A stretch of 8,066 nucleotides of DNA from an uncultured Jeotgalicoccus sp. (GCA_947631305.1 CANRKV010000070.1:1-8066), one strand, 5' to 3'. Shown: positions 1 to 6,312, counted from the stretch's first letter. Notes: a model not told the origin generated them from the letters alone. Made by a program: numbers and translations.

Positions 1-38
1 ACTGCAAAAAACGAATTACCTAAGCTTTAATTCACGTT

Positions 39-228
39 ACTAATGCGAAAGCACGCGATAAACACATTAGTTAGTCTTAAAATGTCTTCACTAATGCGAA
101 AACATGCCATAAACACATTAGTTAGTCTTAAAATGTCTTCACTAATGTGAATTCACACCCCAAACGCATTAGTCAGTCTTAATATGTCTTCACTAATGCG
201 AAAACACACCCCAAACGCATTAGTCACC
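39..228. repeat. 51-bp direct tandem repeat, about 3.7 copies, each with an internal dyad
   Basis: Three full units of exactly 51 bp lie at 39-89, 90-140 and 141-191. A partial fourth begins at 192 and fades near 228. Each unit starts with ACTAATGYG, has a 15-bp middle, then CRCATTAGT, then a linker ending in ATGTCTTC. The two 9-bp arms are an inverted repeat: perfect in unit 4 (192-200 with 216-224), with one wobble or mismatch in the others. Units 1 and 2 differ at 3 of 51 positions. Units 3 and 4 share a different middle (CACACCCCAAA). The 23 bases before unit 1 (16-38) match the linker at about 13 of 23 positions in phase, so they may be a decayed remnant. No convincing protein-coding frame runs through it. 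It lies just downstream of the pbp2 terminator. It is not CRISPR: there are no unique spacers of constant length between identical repeats. Confidence 0.9.
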
Positions 229-280
229 ACAAAAAGATCCTAACCAATGTGCACCAGCAGCAAAACACTTCATACAAACC

Positions 281-316
281 AAAAAAACACCTCCAATCAT
301 TCCAGATTGGAGGTGT
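281..316 (-). terminator. Rho-independent terminator of the recU-pbp2 operon
   Basis: A perfect 12-bp stem (ACACCTCCAATC at 287-298 with GATTGGAGGTGT at 305-316) encloses a 6-nt loop. Read on the minus strand, it is followed by seven U residues (A-run 281-287). It starts 8 bp after the pbp2 stop codon. The plus-strand side has no T-run, so it acts leftward only. Confidence 0.93.
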
Positions 317-323
317 CACAGTA

Positions 324-2744
324 TTACGGTGTATCTTCTTCGTCAGCCGCTTCATCTTCAGCTTGTTCTGCGTCTTCTGTAGTGCCTGATCTTGGTTCTG
401 TTGCCGGTTCTTCGTCAGCTGCCGGCTCGTCTTCTGCCGGTGCAGGGTCTTCGTCTTCGCTGCTGCTTTCGGGTTCAGCGAGGTCCGCGTCGTCCGGCAG
501 TTCGCTGTCCGGTACGTCGCCCTGTGTTTCTATTTCACCGTCTTCGTTGTATTCCCAGCTCCATGCGCCGCCTGTACTGCCGCCGCCGCTGTCACTGTCG
601 CTATTGTTACTATTGCTGTCATTATTACTATTATTGTTATTGCTGCCGCCGCTGTTCCAGAATCCGCCGCCGGCAACTCCAAATTCATTGCCGTTGATCT
701 GTTCTACGCTGTCGGGCTGTTCAAAGTCCTGGCCGTTGAATGTGCTGATGTACTGCATTATATCTCTGAAGAACCATTGAGGTGTAATGTGTTCGTCTGT
801 GCCGACGAATACTTTGTCTTCTGAGTAGCCTGCAGTTGCGTTATCGAATCCTGTCCACACACTCATCGTATATTCAGGTGTGTAGCCGACGATCCACGCG
901 TCTTTTGCACTGTTGTTCGGCAGGTCATTTTCTTCAAGGATGCTCGTATCCAGTGATGTTGTTCCTGTCTTAGCTGCGATATTCAAGCCGTTCATCTGAA
1001 TGTAGTCGGCGCTTCCTTGATTCGCGAATGTGTCTTTCAGCATATCTGTCAGCATAAATGCTGTAGAGTCTTCCATTGCTTTGTTTGATTCATTTTCGAA
1101 TTCAATTTTTTCGCCTTCTGCTGTAACGATGTAGCGGATTGACTGTGCTTTGTTGTGTTCACCGTTGTTGCCGAGCGTCGCATAAGCCTCTGCCATTTGC
1201 AGCGGGCTGAAGCGTGATTCGCCGCCGCCGAGCACGTCGTTAAATGATACTGTATATTCTCCTTCATTTTTCGTCGAGTAGTCGAGTCCGACTCCGCGGG
1301 CGAATTCTTCCGGTGCGTTATTGCCGGCTTCTTCTTTCACCGCTTCAAACGTCTTCACCGCAGGAACGTTAAAGCTCTGTCTTAATGCGTCACGCATTGT
1401 CACATTGCCGTGTCCCTGGTTATCGTAGTTGTATACTGTATTGTTCGGGCTGTCTTTTGGATTGTACGACTGCTCATCTTCAATTCTCTGATTCGTCGGC
1501 CATTCCATATTTTCTATTGCCGGTCCGTATGATAAGAACGGCTTCATTGTCGACCCGACGTTGTGCTGTACACGTGCTAAGTTCTGATCGACAACTTCCT
1601 GATAATCACGGCCTCCTGATATCGCAACCAGTCCACCTGAAGTTGTATCGAGTATTGACGATGCGATATTGAAATCATCGCTCTGGAATTTATCGTTGTA
1701 GTAGTAATTGCGGTTGTTCGTCATATTCTGAAGGTATGACTGAACATTCGAATCCATGTGTGTATAAATTTGAATGCCGCTTGATAAAACTTCATTGATA
1801 TCTCTGTTTCTAAATTCATCATGTGACTGAAGGTCAGCTTTAATGGAATTAATGTATGAAGCGTATTCCGGATCTTCCTGTTCCGTCGATGCACGTTCTG
1901 TCTCATCGCGCGGGACTAAGTTATCCGTAATATCGATATTAACTGCTTCGTCGTATTCAGCCTGAGTAATTCTTTCGTGCTGGAGCATCTGATAGAGCAC
2001 CGTATCAGTACGGTTCTGTCCCGCTTCAGCGTCTACGTATAAGTTATACACGTTCGGAAGGTTCGAGAGTCCTGCAAGATAAGCGCTCTCTGCGATATTT
2101 AAATCCGCAAGTTCTTTATCGAAATAATACAGGCTCGCTGTACGGATACCGTAAATGCCGTCAGAGTAGTAAATCTTGTTCAGATACATTTCAAGAATGT
2201 CATCTTTTGAATACTCCTGCTCTAACCGGTATGACAGATATGCTTCCTGTGCTTTACGCTCAATTGTCTGTTCTTCTGTCAGGAACGCACGTTTCACGAC
2301 CTGCTGTGTAATGGTACTCGCACCCTGTGATGCGAAACCGTCTGTGATGTTGCTGATGACTGCACCGCCGAGACGGATAAAGTCGATCGCCCCATGCTCG
2401 TAAAAGCGGTCATCTTCAATCGCAAGTACTGCATCTGTTACGCCTTCCGGCACATCTTCAATACTTACATATTCCCGTTTCTGTCCCTGGAAGAGGGTGG
2501 TGACAAGTTCGTCGTTCTGATCATAAATTTCAGCGGGAACAGGATCCTTCAGCTTTTCATCGCTGAAAGCGGGTGCCTGTGATGCGTAATACGCAAACAG
2601 CACAGCACCGATAACAAGACCAATCAGTGCAAGCAGTGCACCGTATAAAAACACTTTTTTAATAATTGATGATTTGGATTTTGACTGCTTTTTCTGTTCG
2701 GATTTCTTGTCAGACTGTTTACTCCTTTTAAAATTCGATTCCAT
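324..2744 (-). CDS. pbp2: Bifunctional class A penicillin-binding protein PBP2
   Basis: An 806-residue membrane-anchored enzyme that polymerises lipid II into glycan strands and cross-links them at the septum. A Lys/Ser-rich cytoplasmic tail (1-30) precedes one membrane segment (about 32-53). The GT51 glycosyltransferase domain has EDDRFYEHG at 110-118 (catalytic Glu110), QGASTITQQ at 140-148 and RKAQEAYLSYRLE at 163-175 (Glu167). The transpeptidase has STMK at 398-401 (nucleophile Ser398, the number I recall for S. aureus PBP2), SFN at 457-459 and KTG at 592-594. All catalytic motifs are intact. From about 690 the protein becomes low complexity: an Asn/Ser/Gly stretch, a short WSWEYNEDG island, then a strongly acidic Asp/Glu/Ala/Pro tail to the end, making it roughly 80 residues longer than S. 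aureus PBP2. The ATG follows AGGGAGA with 6-nt spacing, and that Shine-Dalgarno overlaps the recU stop. A terminator follows. Regulation is presumably with recU from the promoter region near 3350-3430. Confidence 0.97.
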   Translation of the reverse strand: MESNFKRSKQSDKKSEQKKQSKSKSSIIKKVFLYGALLALIGLVIGAVLFAYYASQAPAFSDEKLKDPVPAEIYDQNDELVTTLFQGQKREYVSIEDVPEGVTDAVLAIEDDRFYEHGAIDFIRLGGAVISNITDGFASQGASTITQQVVKRAFLTEEQTIERKAQEAYLSYRLEQEYSKDDILEMYLNKIYYSDGIYGIRTASLYYFDKELADLNIAESAYLAGLSNLPNVYNLYVDAEAGQNRTDTVLYQMLQHERITQAEYDEAVNIDITDNLVPRDETERASTEQEDPEYASYINSIKADLQSHDEFRNRDINEVLSSGIQIYTHMDSNVQSYLQNMTNNRNYYYNDKFQSDDFNIASSILDTTSGGLVAISGGRDYQEVVDQNLARVQHNVGSTMKPFLSYGPAIENMEWPTNQRIEDEQSYNPKDSPNNTVYNYDNQGHGNVTMRDALRQSFNVPAVKTFEAVKEEAGNNAPEEFARGVGLDYSTKNEGEYTVSFNDVLGGGESRFSPLQMAEAYATLGNNGEHNKAQSIRYIVTAEGEKIEFENESNKAMEDSTAFMLTDMLKDTFANQGSADYIQMNGLNIAAKTGTTSLDTSILEENDLPNNSAKDAWIVGYTPEYTMSVWTGFDNATAGYSEDKVFVGTDEHITPQWFFRDIMQYISTFNGQDFEQPDSVEQINGNEFGVAGGGFWNSGGSNNNNSNNDSNSNNSDSDSGGGSTGGAWSWEYNEDGEIETQGDVPDSELPDDADLAEPESSSEDEDPAPAEDEPAADEEPATEPRSGTTEDAEQAEDEAADEEDTP

Positions 2745-2755
2745 ATATATTCTCC

Positions 2756-3346
2756 CTATTCAAAATAAAATTCGTCAACTGCAGCTAAATAATCATAACG
2801 CGGATTGTATTTTATTGGTAGTAAAATACTCTCATCCCTAATGTCAGCATAGGTTATGGACTTTCTGCCGTCGCCTAAAAACAGGTCCCAGTGTTTAGCG
2901 AAATGTTCAAACGGATAAAGATAGACTTCATCGTGAACAGTAAATTTAACAATGAGAAAAACAATCCCGCCCTGATTATGGCAGGCGCGCATATGCTCGA
3001 CCTGGTGCTCATGAATGTTTATAAGAGGGAAGCGCGTTTTGTTGCGTGTTTCTTTCGCCTCAAAATCAATGTATCTTCCTTTATATAAACCATTATAGTC
3101 ACTGGTCGATGGAACTTTAAAGTAGGCTTCCGTTATTTTAGCTTTTTTCCGTGACGGATAATCAACATCGACAATCTGCACCGGCGTGGGCTTCTTATGT
3201 ATAATTGCCCGCTTTGTATCCAGATAAAACTGATTGGTCTTATCGAGATCTTTTTCCAGTGTCATGCCGCGCTGACCATAGTTAGTTTCTTTATTCGCAC
3301 GCGTTACATTCGATTGGTTTCTTTTGACTCCCTGAGGGTATTTCAT
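2756..3346 (-). CDS. recU: Holliday junction resolvase RecU
   Basis: A 196-residue endonuclease that cleaves four-way DNA junctions in recombination repair and chromosome segregation. Family signatures include RGMTLEKDLDKTN at 26-38, IIHKKPTPVQIVDVDYP at 48-64, and the active-site block with SDYNG at 82-86 followed by DFEAKET at 94-100. By alignment from memory with B. subtilis RecU (Asp88, Glu101, Lys103), the metal-binding residues correspond to Asp83, Glu96 and Lys98, all present. Length is close to the usual 200-206. The ATG is preceded by GGAGTG about 10 nt upstream. It is the promoter-proximal gene of the recU-pbp2 operon, a pairing conserved across Bacillales, with 11 bp between the genes. 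The adjacent gene across the divergent promoter is yppE. Confidence 0.97.
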   Translation of the reverse strand: MKYPQGVKRNQSNVTRANKETNYGQRGMTLEKDLDKTNQFYLDTKRAIIHKKPTPVQIVDVDYPSRKKAKITEAYFKVPSTSDYNGLYKGRYIDFEAKETRNKTRFPLINIHEHQVEHMRACHNQGGIVFLIVKFTVHDEVYLYPFEHFAKHWDLFLGDGRKSITYADIRDESILLPIKYNPRYDYLAAVDEFYFE

Positions 3347-3441
3347 TAAACTCGCACTCCAAACTATTATTATATATACTTATTATTATATATTAATTAG
3401 AGTTTGATTAACATTTCATTATTATAGGTGGTGTGTCCAAT
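3347..3441. promoter_or_regulatory. Divergent promoter region between recU and yppE
   Basis: About 95 bp of very AT-rich sequence separate the two oppositely oriented operons, so both promoters should lie here. On the minus strand a perfect TATAAT reads from 3390 to 3385, with only a weak -35 (TTAATC at 3411-3406, 15-bp spacer). On the plus strand TATATT at 3389-3394 is a possible -10, but no good -35 partner is visible. The two -10 candidates overlap, which would make transcription mutually exclusive if both are real. The individual boxes are guesses; that promoters are here is well supported by gene layout. Confidence 0.5.
3426..3434 (+). promoter_or_regulatory. Ribosome binding site that decides the yppE start
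   Basis: TAGGTGGTG matches the anti-Shine-Dalgarno consensus (AGGAGGTG) with one mismatch. It overlaps the in-frame GTG at 3433, so that codon cannot be used with this site. The in-frame TTG at 3442 sits 7 nt downstream, ideal spacing. Confidence 0.7.
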
Positions 3442-3768
3442 TTGTCAAGAAATGCAACATACAGCGATTACCGCGAAATGCTAGATGAAATCGCGAACCG
3501 CTACGATAAAGCAAGAGCCGGTTACGAGTTCGATTTCACAACAGAAATAGAACCTTTTCTTAATAAAAATAAAGTGCTTGCAGACCAGCTTCTTCATATA
3601 CAGACCGATGATCGGCTGACGGAGCAGATCAGGGAAGTGATGAGTGACGAGCTGATGGAACTCTTAATGAGCTGTCACGTATCCCGCTTCAGTTTAAAAT
3701 TGTATCATGAAAAATTCAAATATATTAATATGTGGGTGAATCATGCCGGGAAGGAAGGATTGCTGTGA
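3442..3768 (+). CDS. yppE: DUF1798 family protein YppE (function unknown)
   Basis: A small predicted cytosolic helical protein, 108 residues from the TTG start at 3442 (111 if the GTG at 3433 were used). I recognise the DUF1798/YppE pattern: an early YEFDFTTEIEPFLNKN segment (28-43) and a C-terminal helix with ELMELLMSCHVSRFSLKLY (70-88), whose Cys-His pair and Ser/Lys spacing recall family members. The family has no established biochemical role. No signal peptide or membrane segment is seen. It is the first gene of a rightward operon with ypsA and gpsB; its TGA overlaps the ypsA GTG start (GTGA at 3765-3768), implying translational coupling. Co-location with recU and pbp2 is conserved in related bacteria and hints at a link to division or chromosome maintenance, but that is inference. 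Confidence 0.85.
   Translation: MSRNATYSDYREMLDEIANRYDKARAGYEFDFTTEIEPFLNKNKVLADQLLHIQTDDRLTEQIREVMSDELMELLMSCHVSRFSLKLYHEKFKYINMWVNHAGKEGLL
3751..3759 (+). promoter_or_regulatory. Ribosome binding site setting the ypsA start
   Basis: AAGGAAGGA lies inside the end of yppE, 5 nt before the GTG at 3765. It selects that GTG over an ATG at 3732, which would add 11 residues not found at the N-terminus of YpsA relatives. Confidence 0.75.
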
Positions 3769-4304
3769 GGGTATTCATTACAGGGTACCGCCACTATGAA
3801 CTCGGCATCTTTAAAGATTCACAGCCGGAAGTGAAAGTACTCCGTGATTTTCTCCGCCAGCGTATTATCAATCTCGCTGAAGAAGGCGCCGAGTGGTTTA
3901 TCATCCAGGGTTATACGGGAATAGAAATGTATGCGGCAAATGAGATTATCGACTTAAAGGAAGATTACGATATTAAGCTCGGTGTCTTAAAGCCGTTTCA
4001 TAAATTCGACGACCGCTATAACGAGTCCGATAAAATTAATTTAAACAATATACTGGAGCACGCGGACTTTCATCAGTTTATCTTTGAGCGGGAGTACGGG
4101 GATCCGAGTATGTTTAAAGCGATTAATCAGTTCGTGACAGCACATTCTGATTACGGTCTTCTCGTCTATGACAGTGAGACGGAAACAAATTTAAAATATA
4201 TATACAGTGTTATGCTTGAATTAAGTGAGAAAAGTCATTATAATATTGAAAGAATACAATTTGATGATATTAATGATTTCATTAATGACAGATATGATAG
4301 TTAA
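3765..4304 (+). CDS. ypsA: Cell division regulator YpsA (DUF1273, SLOG-like fold)
   Basis: From the GTG at 3765 the protein has 179 residues and begins MRVFITGYRHYELGIF, lining up with B. subtilis YpsA (ITGYKPFELGIF). YpsA is a Rossmann/SLOG-type protein reported to influence cell division in B. subtilis and S. aureus, working with GpsB and FtsZ. Visible hallmarks are the TGYRHYELG strand-loop (6-14), the nucleotide-pocket segment IIQGYTGIEMYAANE (46-60) with Gly52 and Glu54, which correspond to the Gly53 and Glu55 needed in B. subtilis, and the late GLLVYD strand (about 142-147). It overlaps yppE by 4 bp. Its TAA (4302-4304) touches the gpsB Shine-Dalgarno, so all three genes are probably co-translated. 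Being directly next to gpsB fits its role. The ligand is unknown. The family assignment is strong; the cellular role is carried over from relatives. Confidence 0.93.
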   Translation: MRVFITGYRHYELGIFKDSQPEVKVLRDFLRQRIINLAEEGAEWFIIQGYTGIEMYAANEIIDLKEDYDIKLGVLKPFHKFDDRYNESDKINLNNILEHADFHQFIFEREYGDPSMFKAINQFVTAHSDYGLLVYDSETETNLKYIYSVMLELSEKSHYNIERIQFDDINDFINDRYDS

Positions 4305-4315
4305 GAGGTGTAAGT

Positions 4316-4642
4316 ATGAGTGACTATACGCTAAGGCTGTCTGCAAAAGATATATTCGAGAAAGAATTCGAAAAATCACTAAGAGGTTTTAAACCGATAG
4401 AAGTAGATAGTTTTCTTGACGACGTTATCAGTGATTATCAAAAAATGGCAGACATGAACAACAACATTAAAAAACTTGAAGAAGAAAATGCACGTTTAAA
4501 AAAGGAAGTTGAGGATCTCCGGATCAGAGTGGCAACAAATACACGCACTCAGGGCGGCAGCGGTCAAAATCAGCAGATTGATATTTTAAAACGTCTTTCG
4601 AGTCTTGAAAAACAGGTTTTTGGCAGTACAGCAAGCAAGTAA
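4316..4642 (+). CDS. gpsB: Cell division adaptor GpsB
   Basis: A 108-residue cytosolic DivIVA-like adaptor that links the divisome to peptidoglycan synthases. The N-terminal domain (1-45) carries RLSAKDIFEKEFEKSLRGF and EVDSFLDDVISDY; Asp31 and Asp35 match the PBP-binding acidic residues of B. subtilis GpsB, while the groove Tyr25 is Phe here. A coiled coil follows (about 45-73), then a Gly/Gln/Thr linker (74-87) and the C-terminal oligomerisation motif IDILKRLSSLEKQVFG (88-103). Between DYQK and the coiled coil there are three extra residues relative to B. subtilis (QKMADMNN region), a feature of staphylococcal GpsB. The ATG follows AGAGGTG with 5-nt spacing, 11 bp after ypsA. No terminator is visible before rnpB, so read-through into rnpB is possible. 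Confidence 0.97.
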   Translation: MSDYTLRLSAKDIFEKEFEKSLRGFKPIEVDSFLDDVISDYQKMADMNNNIKKLEEENARLKKEVEDLRIRVATNTRTQGGSGQNQQIDILKRLSSLEKQVFGSTASK

Positions 4643-4675
4643 ACAGCAGTATTATTAATGTATTTTAAGAACTTT

Positions 4676-4681
4676 TAAAAT
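4676..4681 (+). promoter_or_regulatory. Predicted -10 element of rnpB
   Basis: TAAAAT (5 of 6 to TATAAT) is placed so that transcription would begin about 7 nt later, near G4688, which agrees with the predicted 5' end of the RNase P RNA. The -35 is weak: TTATTA at 4652-4657 with an 18-bp spacer is the best I can offer. Confidence 0.5.
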
Positions 4682-4687
4682 AAAACA

Positions 4688-5098
4688 GACGGTAACTCGG
4701 ATAATCGCTATGCAGCATGCCTGCATAGAGGAAAGTCCATGCTCACACGGCCTGAGATGGCCGTAGTGTTCGTGCCAGATGAAACCATAAGTCTGGGCAA
4801 TGATATTTCATATCTTGACGGCTGCGAAATATTCTAAGTGCTTACGCATATGAGTAGAGTAGCTTTAAAAGTGCCACAGAAACGAGCTTCAAAAGAAATG
4901 ATGAAGATGGAACGCGGTAAACCCCTCGAGTGAGCAATCCAAATTAGGTAGGAGCACTTTCCAACAGGAATTCAACTGACGGAGAGATATTATTCATTTA
5001 ATATAGACAGATGATTATCACCAATGTGCGAGTGTATACTAGTGCACGCCAGCAGCACAGCGGGACAGAACATGGCTTATAGAGAAACCGGACTAGAC
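4688..5098 (+). ncRNA. rnpB: RNase P RNA, bacterial class B
   Basis: The catalytic RNA of RNase P, which removes 5' leaders from pre-tRNAs together with the RnpA protein. Conserved blocks appear in order: P3-like perfect hairpin CTATGCAG/CTGCATAG (4708-4715 with 4721-4728); the P4 5' block GAGGAAAGTCCATGCTC (4728-4744); GAAGATGGAACGCGGTAA and CCCCTCGAG around 4903-4930; AGACAGATGATTATCACC (5005-5022); and the P4 3' block ACAGAACATGGCTTA (5065-5079). The ends pair as P1 (4690-4698 with 5082-5090, AA/AA internal loop). Overall arrangement and about 410-nt length match the B. subtilis type rather than the E. coli A type. Exact ends are predicted to within several bases. A dedicated terminator follows immediately. 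Confidence 0.97.
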
Positions 5099-5133
5099 AA
5101 AAAAGCTCTCCACTTTTGAGGAGAGCTTTTTTT
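5098..5133 (+). terminator. Rho-independent terminator of rnpB
   Basis: An 8-bp stem AGCTCTCC (5104-5111) / GGAGAGCT (5120-5127), extendable by flanking A/T pairs, has an 8-nt loop and runs into seven T residues (5127-5133). It separates rnpB from the methyltransferase gene. Confidence 0.93.
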
Positions 5134-5155
5134 ATGCTTATTTTCATACTATAAT
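5127..5155 (+). promoter_or_regulatory. Predicted promoter of the ypsC-dynamin operon
   Basis: A perfect TATAAT lies at 5150-5155. With a 17-bp spacer the -35 position (5127-5132) falls on the T-run of the rnpB terminator (TTTTTT), so the -35 is poor and shared with the terminator. The start point would be near 5162, leaving a leader of about 25 nt with AGGAG at 5174-5178. Confidence 0.55.
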
Positions 5156-5187
5156 GTAAGTAAATCAAACTTTAGGAGCTTCTTAAT

Positions 5188-6312
5188 ATGAACTTTAAAT
5201 TTATTGTCAACACACCGATGGGACTTGAACGTGTCGTCTCGGATGAAATCAAATCATTAGGCATTGAAACAGAACTCGAAAACGGCCGGGTATACTTCGA
5301 GGGCGATGAACGCACAATCGTCGAAACAAACTTAAAACTCCGTACCGTCGATCGTATCAGAATCGTCCTCGGAGACTTTAACGTTACAACGTTCGACGAA
5401 CTGTTTGAAGCGGTTAAAGCATTGCCTTTATCAGACGTTCTCGGACCAAATGCAGAGTTCCCTGTAACAGGACGCTCCCACAAGTCGACACTGTTCAGTG
5501 TGCCTGACGTGCAGCGTATTACGAAAAAAGCAATCGTTGAACATTTAAAAGACGCGTTTAAGATGACAGGAAAGCTGCCTGAAGACGGACCCCGTTATAA
5601 AATTGATATTAACATTTTAAAAGACAGAGCAATACTGACTGTCGATACGAGCGGAGATGCACTTCACAAACGCGGCTACAGACTGGCACAGGGTGACGCA
5701 CCCATTAAAGAAACGCTCGCAGCTGCGATGCTGAAGCTCGCGAACTATACAGGAGACAAGACGCTGTATGACCCATTCGTCGGTTCAGGAACTATTGCAC
5801 TCGAAGCGGCAATGATTGCACGCAATATCGCACCCGGTTCCAACCGTTCATTCGACAGCGAATCATGGGATATTATTCCTGAAGAGCTGTGGACAGAAGT
5901 ACGGACACAATGTGAAAACGACGCGGACTACGACAAAGAAGTTAAAATCTACGCGACAGATATTGAGCCGAATATGATTAATATCGCCATTAAAAACGCG
6001 GAAGAAGTCGGACTGGAAGCGGATATTGAATTCGGCACGCTCGATGTACACGAACTTGACACGCTCGATAAAAATGCACAGCTCGTAACGAACCCGCCGT
6101 ACGGTGAACGTATCGGGGAAGCAAAAGCAGTCGAGTCCATGTACGGGAAAATCGGTGATCTGATGGAAAGTAATCCGTCACTGAATGTATATTTAATGAC
6201 ATCGAATAAAGAGTTTGAAGAAATCGTCGGCAAGAAAGCAACGAAACGCAGAAAGCTGTTTAACGGCTATATTGAAACGACGTTCTTCCAATACTGGGGA
6301 GTGAAAGAATAG
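5188..6312 (+). CDS. ypsC: THUMP-domain class I SAM-dependent rRNA methyltransferase (RlmL/YpsC family)
   Basis: A 374-residue cytosolic enzyme predicted to methylate a guanine N2 in 23S rRNA; the E. coli relative RlmL modifies G2445, but the target here is unverified. An N-terminal ferredoxin-like and THUMP RNA-binding region spans about 1-155, followed by the family block LHKRGYR (159-165). The Rossmann methyltransferase domain has motif I DPFVGSGT (195-202), the acidic SAM-contact strand ATDIEPNM (256-263), catalytic NPPYGER (302-308), and KRRKLFNGYIE (353-363) near the end. Length fits YpsC (about 385). The ATG is 9 nt after AGGAG. The TAG stop is immediately followed, in the same frame, by the TTG of the dynamin-like gene, so the two are surely co-transcribed. 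Family call strong; precise substrate uncertain. Confidence 0.93.
   Translation: MNFKFIVNTPMGLERVVSDEIKSLGIETELENGRVYFEGDERTIVETNLKLRTVDRIRIVLGDFNVTTFDELFEAVKALPLSDVLGPNAEFPVTGRSHKSTLFSVPDVQRITKKAIVEHLKDAFKMTGKLPEDGPRYKIDINILKDRAILTVDTSGDALHKRGYRLAQGDAPIKETLAAAMLKLANYTGDKTLYDPFVGSGTIALEAAMIARNIAPGSNRSFDSESWDIIPEELWTEVRTQCENDADYDKEVKIYATDIEPNMINIAIKNAEEVGLEADIEFGTLDVHELDTLDKNAQLVTNPPYGERIGEAKAVESMYGKIGDLMESNPSLNVYLMTSNKEFEEIVGKKATKRRKLFNGYIETTFFQYWGVKE
6296..6303 (+). promoter_or_regulatory. Candidate ribosome binding site for the dynamin-like gene
   Basis: GGGGAGTG inside the last codons of ypsC lies 9 nt (measured from its end) before the TTG at 6313. In this frame nothing earlier can serve because TAG occupies 6310-6312, and no ATG or GTG follows before the essential P-loop region. 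Confidence 0.5.

Larger units (their letters stand above)
1..323. other. Gene-free region downstream of pbp2
   Basis: This stretch holds the 51-bp tandem repeat (39-228), about 50 bp of unremarkable A/C-rich sequence (229-280), and the minus-strand terminator of pbp2 (281-316). I see no start codon with a Shine-Dalgarno leading into a plausible protein. A plus-strand open frame that begins at 247 runs antisense through the low-complexity pbp2 tail and is a compositional artefact. The gene left of the window is unknown, so it is unclear whether the repeats lie between convergent genes. Confidence 0.7.

Noticed and set aside
39..228. CRISPR array
   Set aside because: The 51-bp units are contiguous direct copies with no unique spacers, and there are no cas genes nearby.
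243..262. Similarity of CCAATGTGC and CCAGCAG to the 3' part of rnpB (5021-5057)
   Set aside because: The two matches are only 7-9 bases, and in rnpB they are separated by about 20 extra bases. None of the conserved RNase P blocks is nearby, so it is not an rnpB fragment.
392..697. Cys/Arg-rich plus-strand open frame
   Set aside because: Another reading of the same triplet-biased pbp2 tail, with no start signal or family resemblance.
247..780. Ser/Leu-rich plus-strand open frame antisense to the end of pbp2
   Set aside because: It mirrors the low-complexity codons of the PBP2 tail, has no Shine-Dalgarno, and spans the pbp2 terminator; a frame artefact.
2655..2744. A canonical GpsB-binding motif in the PBP2 cytoplasmic tail
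   Set aside because: The tail is Lys/Arg/Ser-rich (FKRSKQ), but it does not match the S/T-R-x-x-R pattern closely enough to claim.
5863..6241. Several minus-strand open frames inside the methyltransferase gene
   Set aside because: They are shadows of the strongly supported plus-strand gene, without ribosome binding sites or recognisable domains.
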